Shown here: positions 1 to 11,800 of the stretch, piece by piece
How positions within the stretch are numbered: position 1 is the first letter of the stretch
Layout: every line of letters starts with the position of its first letter
Source of the DNA: Phoronis pallida
Lineage: Eukaryota; Phoronida; Phoronidae
DNA: 13,498 nt
Reading direction: 5' to 3'
NCBI GenBank assembly: GCA_028565715.1
Contig: JAOXYC010154439.1
Location: 1 to 13,498 of the forward strand
Translations under genes and position numbers: made by a program
The notes under the pieces: model-generated
Seen by the model: only the letters and a program-made list of their open reading frames with translations
What the model was told of the DNA's origin: nothing
Database searches by the model: none

Positions 1-250
1 TCGGACCGTCACGATCACTCCAGCTCCCCCTGTTGGCAAAATAAGATCGAAATCGCTGTAATTGGTTTCTGACACTTTTCTTCCAAACCGCTTGACGGAT
101 TTTGACAAAACTTGGCACACATGTTCCTTGTATGGAGCACCGGCACCAGTCGATTTTTGGGCAGTCCAAATCACTACAACTCCCCCTAGTTTTTTTAAAA
201 ACTCTATCTTTGTATATGTTGAGTTGCATACCCACGTGGGCGCATCCCTT
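1..250. repeat. Possible interspersed-repeat fragment with 156-bp periodicity
   Basis: Seen: a block at 14-34 (core ATCACTCCAGCTCCCCCT) recurs at 170-190 (core ATCACTACAACTCCCCCT) with few changes, 156 bp apart. The block is more C-rich than the AT-rich flank, and its left edge runs off the window. I do not recognise a named family. The short open frames here look like by-products of composition. Confidence 0.35.
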
Positions 251-1363
251 TAGCGTTGCTCTAGTTTTATCAATACATCCATATAAAGCATTCTTACAAT
301 GAATGGGAAGTAACAAGCTTTTATTGGATGAAATTTTGGAAAATCTTGGAACGAGCCTTTGGCGAGTTCTATGATTTTTAAAATCAAAACCAATGAAAGG
401 TTGTAGTACTTCCCTTGAATTTAAGAATCATTTTATCACATCTTGAAATTTCAATAATTTAAAAGTTTATAGACACGTGGTGTTACACGAATGTAAAAAA
501 TCGCCACACTAATGCTATGGAATTGGGTAATAGTGTTGCGTGATTGAATACAAGGGTAGTTTGTAACACGTATTGATATCAATTAAAACAAACTGAAATA
601 TTGAATGTTTTATTGTTTAACCTTGGCATATAATCAAGTTTTATGTTTGCCAAGTAAGCGTATATTGCCAATTTCAAAACGTGTTCATAAATCTAATATC
701 AACCTAAAAGCATTCAGTTATTATAACGTTAGCACGTCTGCCATTTATCTCTTTATATGGGCATTGACTTAAATCGAAAACTTAAAACCAAACAATAATC
801 AATGTGTTATACAGTTGTAGCAAAAAAAGCCATAACGGTAGATTGTTTAGTTTTATTAGGAAAACAAAAATCAAATTTACTTGCCAGATGTTCGGCGAGT
901 TGTTTAATTTACAACTAAACGGGTACGTAGAAATTTACAAGTACAGCTGCTTTTACAACCTGCTTATGGATGTCGACCTAAGAGAATTAGAAAACACTTT
1001 CAGAATGTCTAAGTAAAAGAAAAGAAGACCGTCAGATTAAAAAGTGGTCTTTAGTTCTAGTCTCTTGCTGGTTAGAAAATCTGTATAAAGACGTTTCCGT
1101 AATGGGCAGAAGCGCAATGACGATAATACAATCAAAAACTGAAACGGACTGAAAAAAAAAATCTATAGCATTTACATGACAGGTATTTTTATATTCCGAA
1201 GTTCATAAACCATCCTCGTTCAGCAGTTGATAACGATATACAATCATAGATATTTTCGCATTATAGTGAATTTCTAGTGGATCATAGACCAAATACTAGA
1301 TCACAATGGAAGTATTTTAAATAAAGCGCGCAGATGCACTGTCACTCAAAGAAATCGAGTATT
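251..1363. other. AT-rich 5' flank with no recognisable gene
   Basis: I see no exon-like conserved protein sequence on either strand. A 70-codon frame at 804-1016 resembles nothing and lacks gene-like composition. A small 6-bp inverted repeat (AAGACC/GGTCTT) lies near 1026-1051. Confidence 0.5.
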
Positions 1364-1456
1364 ACCGCGGTGTCACTATTTGCTAACAAACGAGCTAAGC
1401 TCGCCTACGTTGACATAGTCCGCTCTCGTTTGGTTGCAATTGCGGTATCGCCGCAG
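1364..1456. repeat. Imperfect inverted repeat, GC-richer island
   Basis: Segments such as ATTACCGCGG and AACAAACGAGC in the left part have approximate reverse complements (GCTCTCGTTTGGTT, TGCGGTAT) in the right part. Pairing is interrupted, so this is at best a decayed foldback element. Confidence 0.3.
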
Positions 1457-1536
1457 TTTTTTTATAAGGAAATACATGTACAGCCGATGTGAACCGCTTG
1501 CGGAAATAACCTTGTCACTAGACTAGTGTTTCTATA

Positions 1537-2031
1537 CTCCTCAACAAAAGTTTGGAAACGGCCTTTTTTTCTAATCAGCTATATTTTTGATTTGATTGCA
1601 TTGTTATATATTATTGGAAAGTTTAGCGAACCCTCTTTCCAAAAATACCTTAATATTTGATATTAAAAAATAATTACACTGTCTTTGAAAAGTTCAGTGT
1701 TTAGGGTCGGGTGCAGATTTTCTAGTTTTGCAGAAGGTGTCCTAATAATTTCTTACATTTTGTGTTTGAATAAGCTAGTTAACGACGTAGGCCTACATGA
1801 GCATGTGATCCCGGGCATGTGATGACCCAATTTTTGACAATTACAATCAAGAATGCGGACTAAACGAAATTCTCTTTATCAAGGTTTCTTTGATGCAAAT
1901 GGTTGAAATATATTGTTGTTAATTTTATATTGCTATGAAGAAAAATAATAAGATTTCCATTGATATATTTTATAAACCAAACTCACTAAAATTAAAGCGT
2001 CCGCGGTTCATTCCAAACTTTTGTTGAGGGG
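1537..2031. mobile_element. MITE-like non-autonomous DNA transposon with 21-bp terminal inverted repeats
   Basis: Seen: positions 1537-1557 and the reverse complement of 2011-2031 match at 20 of 21 bases, sharing CTCAACAAAAGTTTGGAA. The flanks are TA on the left and CA on the right, compatible with a decayed TA target duplication as made by Tc1/mariner-type elements. The 495-bp interior is AT-rich with no transposase-like frame, so it would need an enzyme supplied elsewhere. Class assignment is inference. Confidence 0.8.
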
Positions 2032-2686
2032 CAATCAGCCAGTCTGGATTTTCTCGTAAAAGTCGCAGTGCCTTCACTAAAGTTTAGTTTTCACAGACAA
2101 ATCAAACTTATAATAATACGCGTACATCGCTACTTATGAATGTAGAATTATCAATTATTGAAATACGACTCACATTTTCATCCGCTACGAATCGACCTTT
2201 CTTTTACAGTTTGATCATTTCTCGTTGCCAAATCGTGTTACTCATACCTTCATTTGTTATCGAAAATACAAAGTTAATAGGTTACAGTTGATCTCTGTTA
2301 TCTTGTCACCCTCTAGATATTTCATCAAGTCACATATGGCGCCTGTATAGAGATTTCCGGCAGAAGCGAAGGTATTTATTCGTTCAGATGAATGTAAGGA
2401 TGCAATTTGTAACAACAATTCCTATGCGGCAATTGGGCGCATTCAATGATAATTTCACATTCGTAAGTAGTGATGTACTCCCGGGGATGTACTACTTTCA
2501 AATCTACGGTGACATAGGGTTAAAAAAGGTTGACAAAAGTTTTAAACTTTAAAAGCAGTCATCTCAGGATACTGGTTCCTAGCCGTCACCAGGGTCACCA
2601 AGAGTTCCAGTGACAAGTACACGTGCACTTTTTAAAAGCAGATAAATTAGTTTATCAAATTGCCACGACGTGCGCTAATTTTCAAC
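2032..2686. promoter_or_regulatory. Presumed promoter and 5' UTR region
   Basis: This 655-bp stretch separates the transposon-like element from the start codon, so the promoter or 5' UTR probably lies here. I see no clear TATA box or initiator. A non-coding first exon with an intron cannot be excluded. The call rests on position only. Confidence 0.35.
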
Positions 2687-2858
2687 ATGGCTGCCCCCTT
2701 GCCACACGCAAAAAGAAAATTTTATGATTTTCCAGATACATTTGAAACGGATACATCCTCTAAATCTGAAAGTGAATCAGCCAAACTTCTCGAGTATATT
2801 GAAAAGAACATTGTCGCCAAAGATAAAACATTTTCTGGGCCGTTTGGGCTCCGAAAAG
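2687..2858 (+). CDS. Coding exon 1 (residues 1-57)
   Basis: Starts MAAPLPHAKRKFYDF and ends SGPFGLRK. The first ~48 residues are hydrophilic and rich in Ser, Glu and Lys, with no hydrophobic signal. GPFG is the usual entry to this PLP family. The exon ends in phase 1 at donor gtaagt. I chose this ATG because it is the first in frame and has good initiation context. Intron 1 (754 bp) carries repeats, listed separately. Confidence 0.85.
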
Positions 2859-5800
2859 GTAAGTTATTTGCCATCACAAGAACTTGGCAACACAAAAGCG
2901 GAGTGGTAAGAGTACACAGGCACATGAGCAGGCCAACCAACCACATCTGGTTCAAATACTGGAGATTCACTTGCCAAATCCGGGAGATTCCAAATTTAAC
3001 ATTGTTCCAGATATGCCATCTGGTTTTTTAATGGGTAGTTGACAATCACCTCAAGTGGGTTGACAATGCTCGATCTTTAGGGTTTACGCGCTGTGATCAG
3101 CTGATCATTAGGCAGATAGGCCTATTTCCCAAAACTGGGAATTATCTCTACTGATCTCAGCAGAGTTAATTTCACCGTAACCAAAAGGAGGAAGCCTCCC
3201 GTCTCTGGCGTACAGATCAGGAAATAGCTTCAGAGACGGGATCTTTCCTGTCTATTTAATGGGTTAATTTAGCATCTACTGGAGACTCCCGGCTAATCTG
3301 GGAGACTTAGCAGCCTTGCATGAGAAGAGTAGACACCAAGGCCAAGGATCAAGCCTTTCAAGGCATAGAAAATCGAAAAGAAATCTGCGATATAGGTAAC
3401 TATATATTCCGGTTTGAAAAACAATGGAAATCAGTGTGTGCCAAATTAAACTCCTGGTTGCTGAAATACAAAACAGTTTATCTCCTGGTTTTATTCAGAC
3501 TTGATCCATTGGCAGGTCTAGAACAGAAAGACAATCATATGAGTGTCTGACCAAATTAAAAATAATCAAACTTTGCAACTGGTTAGTAAATAGGTATAAT
3601 CCTTTGTTTAAGCTCTTTACTGTGATTACACTGCCTCTGGTCAGTCACTGGGATTCATTGAAGACTACATCCGAAAGCAAGTGTTAACAAACTATGGCAA
3701 CACACACACAACAACTAGTGTCACGTCTCTACAGACAACGTTATTCAGACATGAAGCTAGGTATGTAATGTCTCCACTTCAACTGCAACATATAACTACC
3801 AAATGAATAGCTAAGCTTAAGTCTTAGAGAGTTTTACAACGCATTTACACAGATAAAGCGCGACCCAACACGAAGGTGATATATCGATTTATTGCGAATA
3901 AACTAATTTAACGATCAACGATTGTAATGAAACTTTCAGATAGATTAAAAAAGTGGTCGAACTGTAATTGAATGCTAAAAAACCCGAGAGTTGTGCTTTA
4001 TTTTTAAAAATACCGTCAATTTTAGCGTAGCGCGGCCGGTGCAGTTAAAGATTCTCAGTGATAAGTTCTTGATATAAGTCATTTCCATCGATGCATTGAT
4101 GAAAATCTGTTGCCAAAGTATTACTAGTCATTTCTGCCTAATTTTTTAAAATCAGAAAAATGAGGTTTTGAGGAAAATTCTTCATAAAACCATATTATAC
4201 AGGGTTCTCCACCAAACCAAATCTAACGAACATGGTGGGCCCTGGCGTGGGCGATTCAATCATGGCAACCCACCATGATTAAACTGGTGGTGGAGTATAC
4301 ATGTTTTGGAAAGAAAATAAAAGCCAAGCAGACAATGGAAATGTTGCGATCATTTGTTCTGTCCTTATGGGCTTGATACAGCTAGGAAATTGCATAAGAT
4401 TGTGCTTAGTTAATGCCTTATTTTTCAGGGATATCATCCGAAATGCTGTCAATGCAAGTGAACATGATGCTGTTATCTTCGCTGGAAGTGGGTGTACCTC
4501 AGCAGTCCACAAACTCATTCATGCCATGAATATACAACAACCACCTGTAAGCTATACTTTTTGCTTGAAATCAAAATATTGTCCTGAATGAAGTATTGAA
4601 TATTATCACTGTTTAACCAAACATCAGTAATGAATGTCTGCTGTTGTGGTTTAAGTGTCAAAATATTTCTTCTCTAAACCGAGCAACACTGAGCAATTTT
4701 CATAACACAATCCCTATTTTTCATGACTTTCAAAGTTCCACTACCGAGACAACGATGAATAAGAATAAAAATAAAAATTTCTGCTGTACAACAATAACTT
4801 TTAGTAAATTTCCCCTTAATAATTAATGTTTTCATTTATTGATATTTTAGGTAGTGTTTGTTGGTCCATATGAACATCACTCTAATCTGTTGCCATGGAA
4901 GGAGCTTGGATCTACCATGGTTAGAATACAACAAACTAGTAACGGACTGGTCAGCATATCTCACTTAGAAACAGAGCTTGAGGTAAGTAGTATTACTTCT
5001 ACTGTAACACAAATAAGCTTTTAGACTTCTCATTGCCAAATAAATGGACAACTATATTTACAAGTTAGTTAGTAAGATGAATAGATGAAGCTTTTGGAAC
5101 AGATTTTGTGACAGTGTGTGCACAGTCATTCAGCCACATTTTAACAAAATCTGGTTCACCAGTCAATTTTTTAACAGAAATCTATTATTTAGAAATGGCT
5201 CTGATATTGTCCTGTTGGTTTTGTTTCCTTACGTGACCATTAGCGCAATATTGAAAATGTTAATATTTTAATTGAAAAAATTCACACTAGTAGTAGTAGT
5301 ATGACATATGCTCATTATAATTCCAATTCATTTGGTATGTCCATAATGTTTATTTTATTACCTCAGAAATGGAAGAGTTCCAACCGACAGCTGATTGGTT
5401 GTTTCTCAGCAGCATCAAACATCACTGGAATTCTCACAGATGTCGACTCTGTTACTGTCACACTTCATCGCCATGGTGCTCTTGCATACTGGGATTATGC
5501 CACAGCGGGCCCCCATGTTGATATCAATATGAACCCTGTCATGCAAGGAAATCACAATGCCAGGAAGGACGCCATATTTATTTCTACTCATAAATTTGTT
5601 GGAGGTGTGCAGACGCCAGGTAATTGCCACGTCAAAAGTTAACCCAAACAAAAGTGCAAAAAATAGTCAAATATTTTGATATGAATATTTGAAAAAAATG
5701 CTTTATTTTTCAAATCAACGTGTTTTAAACAAAATGAATTTGGTTTTGCGAAACAAAAATTTTAGTTTAATTTATGACAAAGACTTCTTTTAATTTTCCC

Positions 5801-8800
5801 ATGGAGGGTATCTGAATATCATGCTGAACTTCTTTCAAAAGGAATGCAATGAAGCTATTCTACACATTTTGTTCGTCTGGACTCTTTATAAAATATATAT
5901 TTTTCAGGCATTTTGGTTGCCAAGAAAGTCCTGTTCATCAACCCTGTCCCCTCAAATTGTGGCGGGGGCTCCGTGTTCTATGTAAGTCTGTACAATTTTG
6001 AGAATTTTATTGATTGTCACTTCTTTGTAGTGTACATTATTGAAATGTGTATTCACTAAATTTTCAGTTTGTTTTTCATAGCCTTCAAAATTTATCCCTT
6101 TATTCATTGTCTTGCTTCATGAAAAAAGGAAACCATAAATAACAGAAACTTTGTATGAGCAATGTTCATTTTTAGGTACGTAGAGATGCCCATCGTTACC
6201 TTCAGGAGGTTGAAATGAGAGAAGAAGGAGGTACACCAGCTATTGTAGAGTCTATACGTGCTGGCTTAGTCTTTCAGTTGAAGGAGGCTGTCACTTCTAA
6301 ACTCATTATGTTGAGAGAGGATGAACTGTGCAGGTGGGTTTAGGCATCACATTTTGTCTTCTAAGATGTTGAATAACTGTTGATAGTTTAAATTGAAATA
6401 CAGATCTCTGAAAAATGTGCAAGGACTCTTTGACTGTCTACATTTCAAAGATTCATTACAGGTTTAAATCAACCACCTTCCTTTTGTCTATTTAATGCTC
6501 ATGCATAATTGAAAAAGGGCCTATGGTTGATAGGCCATTTGACTATCTTTGTAATGATTCTTAATTCTTTTCCAGGCAAGCTACCCAAGCCTGGTCTGGT
6601 TCACCTAATATTGTTCTTCTTGGTAGCACATCCGTTCATCGACTTCCAATATTCTCCTTTCTCATACGTCATGAGAAAAGTGGACTGTTTTTACATCACA
6701 ACTTTGTCAGTGCCCTACTGAATGATATGTTTGGACTACAGACTAGGGGAGGGTGTGCATGTGCTGGTCCTTATGCACAGGTGAGATGCTTTGAGTAAAT
6801 AGAAAGAGGTTACATCACTCGTGTGTTAATATGAAGTGGGTTATTTGATCAAGACAAATTAGATGAAATATTTTAACGAGGCTTGTTTTACTGAGGAAAC
6901 ATCTAAAAAAACATATAGATCATAAAAAGAATGAATTGAATGTAAATGGTTGTTACAAGTTATTTTTCTGTTAAAATTGTATTTTGATTTTAGGATCTTC
7001 TTGGAATAGATGAAGTGCTTTCTGAGAAAATTGAAGATATTTTAGTTGAAGACAGCAGACTAGACCGCACTCATCTGAGACGTTACAGAGAATACTCTGA
7101 CAAGGAAATTCTCAGGTATTTTAGTATCTCTTATTGTGGGTATAAAGGATAACAATAAACTTTGTTATTCTTGTTAATTTATAACAAATACTATAATTTT
7201 GAACTCAATTTAGTTATTACTTGTTTTGAATTACAAGACTCTTAAAGGCTATGACCCTGTATTGTCATATATTATATCGCTGTGTTAATTAACAAGGATA
7301 AACCAATAGCAAATATTTCACTTTTGAAAGATAAACTTATTTTTTACAACATTATCTAAAATGTACTTTCTATAAAAAATTCAATCACGTTTATACAAAT
7401 TGAATAATTATTTTGTTATGCATTTATTTATTTATTAAATCTTAAGCCTAGATAACCCCTTCAGTGCCAGCCCAGCATAGCATCATAGGAACGCATGATT
7501 ATAGTTAATTTTATGTTTTCAGACCAGGGTTTGTTCGTTTGAATTTACCTTTCTTCATGAGCAAAGAGTCGGTTTCTTTTGTATTGAATGCTGTAAAGTT
7601 GGTAGCTGAACAAGGTTGGAAAATGTTGCCCCAGGTTTGTTTCTCGATATATACTTTGATGTGATTTTCTGAACGTATGAAATCTGAGGACAAAGGCTAG
7701 AAGAGCAAGTGACAAGTTGCCCAAAATATAACCGCTTCAGTACTGAATCACAATCAATTCTGTTTCCTCATGCTCTAACCAAGTACAACCAAATGTCTTG
7801 GTTATGACTTTCAACATTAATTGCAATTGTGATTGCAATAACGTTTCCTAGTAAAAGAAAAAAATTAAATATGATTATTTAGAACCAGATAAGAATGTGC
7901 ACATTAAAAAGTCTTATATTTCATATTCAAGTATTTCAAGATAAAAACGTTTTTTCAGTACATCTTCAATCCTGAAACTGGTGAGTGGAGACACCGGACG
8001 CACCAAGTGTTCAAGGACCGCAGGTGGCTGGGTTCTGTCAAATATACCACAGGACAGATGACCTATCCAGAACCCCAGGCACCAGTCAAGGGTCCTTTAC
8101 CTGCTAACTTAGAAGTATGACATCTTTTTGCAATTAGATATTAGGGTTTCATGTAGGCCAATACAGGGGAAATGCATACACTGACCAGAAAAGTGTTCTC
8201 AATATGATGGATTGTTTTCTTTGATTTGCATTTTGAAGGCAGTTGTGTTAATATGGTGCCTGAAAAAAATTCATCATTGTGTCTTTCAACATCATCCCAA
8301 CATTTTAAACAGCTGGTAGAATAAGCTAGTGCAGGTTCAAATTTCATTATTTATAATGCTGTTTGCTAATTATTTTTGAATGACACAATTTAGTACCCAT
8401 CCTGTTTCAACCCTGCTCATTTTTTAAAGCCACCATTCATGAACATTTGACTTTCATACTAAAGTTGACGGCTTAAATTCATGTTCGTCTGTGTTTGTTG
8501 CAGGAGTGTTTGACAAAGGCTGACAGTCTTTTTGCTGAAGCAGGGAAGGTAAGTAAAAATCATCATTATGTGCCTTATAAATGCGAGTTAAGTCAAAAAG
8601 ACTGTAGAATGTTGAATAGAAAGTCAACAGACATAATATTTCTTGCAAATACTGATCAACGGATTTATAGCATAGTTTTTGAATCAAGTATAATGAAACT
8701 TCATGCCAGCTATAGTTTTGAACACGGTCAAATTTCACAACACCAAACTAGAATATAAGTTCCAAGACTTAGTCAGAATGAAGTTAAATGAAATACCTTT

Positions 8801-11800
8801 TGTTCCTTAACAGTTCTTAAGAACAGGGGTTTGCCTTCTCCTTAACAGCAATTAGAAGTATAGTTTCACATTAGATGTTCTTTATTGTCACAGAGTCGCA
8901 GGCAACTAGCCGACCAGACAGTGTTGTTTGATGAGCATGCTCAGTCTATAAGATGGTTCCTTCTTCCAAGTGAAGCACAGCACTTTCTAGACCCAAGTGT
9001 CACCAACCCGTCACCACCACCTCCACCATTTTCTCCCCAAACATTCGAAGCTCTTGGTGAAACTATTGGTGATATTGAATTTCAAACCAGGGACGATTCA
9101 ACAGTAAATCATGAATTTGGGCAGGAGATAAAAGGGGGGGCTACAAAAGAAAAGTCAGAATTACCTTTGAGTAAGACAATGGATTATCATTCAGAAGATA
9201 TTTCTGATGGGAATAAATTGGCTTTGAATAGACAATCTGATGTATTTAGGGATTTGCAAACAACTATAGAAAATTATGTGAATGATGGTTTTGTGGGACA
9301 TGAAGGAGATGAAACAAAAAAGGATGACGCAAAAGATGTGGATTTGGGAAGTGGTGAAAAATGCAAAATTACAAACCGTAACAGTTGTGAAAACATGGCT
9401 GGTTCAGATAATGACCAATATGACACTACAGGTGTTGGAAATAAATCAACTAATGTTCCAGTATCAAAGGAAGCATTAACAACCACTGTAAGCAATAAGA
9501 ACAGTAAAACATTAAAAGACAGTGATAATGAAATGGTCTCAGATCTCGCTCAAAAATGCAATATTACACATGAAAATACCTCATGTTCTAAAGACAGTTT
9601 AGAAAACAAAGCAGAATCAACTCCAGCATGTAAACTAACAAGCAGAGTGAAAAGTTCACCTAAACAGGAGCAGCATTCTGGTAAATTGACTGGTGATGTA
9701 AACAATATTGCATCATGCAATGGTACAGAGAAATCTTGTCGCCCACTAAGTAAATGGTGTTCACCATCCAAAAAGATCTTCAAGCCGACCCTCGAGGCCC
9801 TGGAGGAGTATGCAATGATTCAGAATGGTGATAGAGTATTGGTATGTCTGTCGGGAGGGAAGGACTCCTTGTCTCTACTCCACTGTATGAGACAGTACCA
9901 GTTTGTGTGCAAGAGGAAGGTAAGTGCCATTTCAAATTTTGACGGTTTTACCTAACTATTACATAACTATTTTAAATTATTAACTATTTTACAAATTATT
10001 GAAAAGACATTTAAAAAATGTCTTTTTAATAAATTGTTCATGGATAATATTGTAAAAATATAAAGTTCACTTAAGTACTAGAGACATTTTCAGTGGATTT
10101 TCATCAAGATGAGGACTAAACACCCAATCGTTTGTAATTCAGGTGAAATGATCAATAAGTGTACATTGATTATGGACTGTTACTGAAGGAGCTTTAATTT
10201 GTAGGGCATTGAATTTCAACTTGGAGCTGTGACAGTCGATCCACAGACATCAGCTTATGATCCCAGTCCACTGAAACAATACACAGCCAGTCTAGGTGTT
10301 CCATATTTCTATGAAGAGCAATGTAAGTTACTGCAGTATGCTTATATCCAGTTCACCAAACTTAAGTTGACTTATTATCTGGTGTCATATACTGAAATGA
10401 TTTGACCGCTACATGGTATGGGGCAATCTCAAACAAACCTAATGTAATTGTGATATTTGAAAATTCAATAGTGTTCAGAAATCCTGCATAATTTGCTGGG
10501 CATAGTTACAAGTTAACGTCAAGACCTTCTTTGGTTTCAATTTGTACACCACTTCTTATGGGTGTAAAATTATTAACATTTGAAATGCAGTGTTCAATCT
10601 GTTTCACACATTGAATTTTTTCGCTGCCAAGTCTTATCAATTAACAGTTTTCATACATTACTACCGGTTGATCTCAGTTTCTTGTATGTTTGTAATGATA
10701 AAAACCGTTAATTTATCCCCAGGTATCTTGGACACTGCCTCTAACCTCCCAGATGGGTGTGCCTCTATATGCAGCTTCTGTAGTCGTATGAAGAGGGGGC
10801 GGATATATGCCTGTGCCAGGCGGGAGGGTTATAATGTGCTGGCAATGGGCCAACATCTTGATGACTTGGCTGAAAGGTGAGGAAATCTGGGTTGGATGAA
10901 AGGGAAAGGCTTTTGAGTTACTTTCTTCTTGTTTTTTAATAATTCACATCATCTTGAGAGCTGTAAGAAAATAGTTCTTATTGAAATTTTAAATAAGTTA
11001 TGTCTAAATATTTCTAAACAATTTCAAGTATTGATTAAAATCTATTTTAGTTCATTATGCGTTTTGTAATTGTTTTTTTTGCAGTTTTCTGATGTCGATG
11101 TTTCACAATGGTGCTTTACGGACAATGAAAGCAAACTATACTGTAGAGTGAGTATTCCTTTGCACCCTCACACCCATACAATAGATCAATTTCATCCATA
11201 ATTGACAAACCAGTTGGCTTTTTGTGTATTCTCATATTACCAGGTATTCTGATTTTATTTTTCACTTACTGTGCTGTATCATTGAAGTTACTTTCAATGA
11301 TGATCTGGGGAAAATTGGTCCATTTTCCTAGTGAAAATTCCATGCCAGCCAGTGTTTTCTTGAGGATGCAACTATATTTTGAGTATTAGAAAATGCTTCT
11401 TATGTTCTGCAGTCTTTTTTACTTGTATTTAATATTTGTTAAAATTAGCACAGAATTTACTAGGACCCCGGTGGTGTAGTGGACTAGCACAACTATCATG
11501 TTAATAGGAGACCCAGGTTCGATTCCCGGTTGGGTTCTGAATTTTTCTGTCTTTTCAGAATTTATCACTTTCTGCCAGTAAAAGCATACATTTATTTGTA
11601 TTCTTAATATTTGTTGTTATTTCAGAGAAGGAGACCTGAGAGTTATTCGTCCATTTGTTTATGTACGAGAAAAAGACCTACGAAATTTTGCTGAGCAGGT
11701 ATGTTCAACGGTCATAGAATCAACCTAGACTGAACTCAGCGCGTCTTTGAAAATGACAGACTGAATAAATCGCGGGCAGTCTACCCGTTTTTTCCAAAAG

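Noticed and set aside
804-1016. 70-codon plus-strand frame in the 5' flank
   Set aside because: No recognisable motif, no splice-compatible continuation, and composition like the surrounding AT-rich DNA.
2660-2689. Upstream TTG start adding nine residues to exon 1
   Set aside because: TTG is not a usual animal start codon; the ATG at 2687 has near-ideal context and is the first in-frame ATG.
8454-8738. 94-codon minus-strand frame overlapping exon 12
   Set aside because: It lies antisense over a real exon and its introns and has no recognisable motif.
10871-10880. Reading the exon 15 end as ...DDLAER from uninterrupted translation
   Set aside because: The Arg arises by reading into the intron; splicing AG to the T of exon 16 gives Ser998 and continues the TtcA helix.
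11463-11537. A functional tRNA gene
   Set aside because: Position 33 is not T, the T stem has a mismatch and the acceptor pairing is out of register, so a SINE head or pseudogene is more likely.
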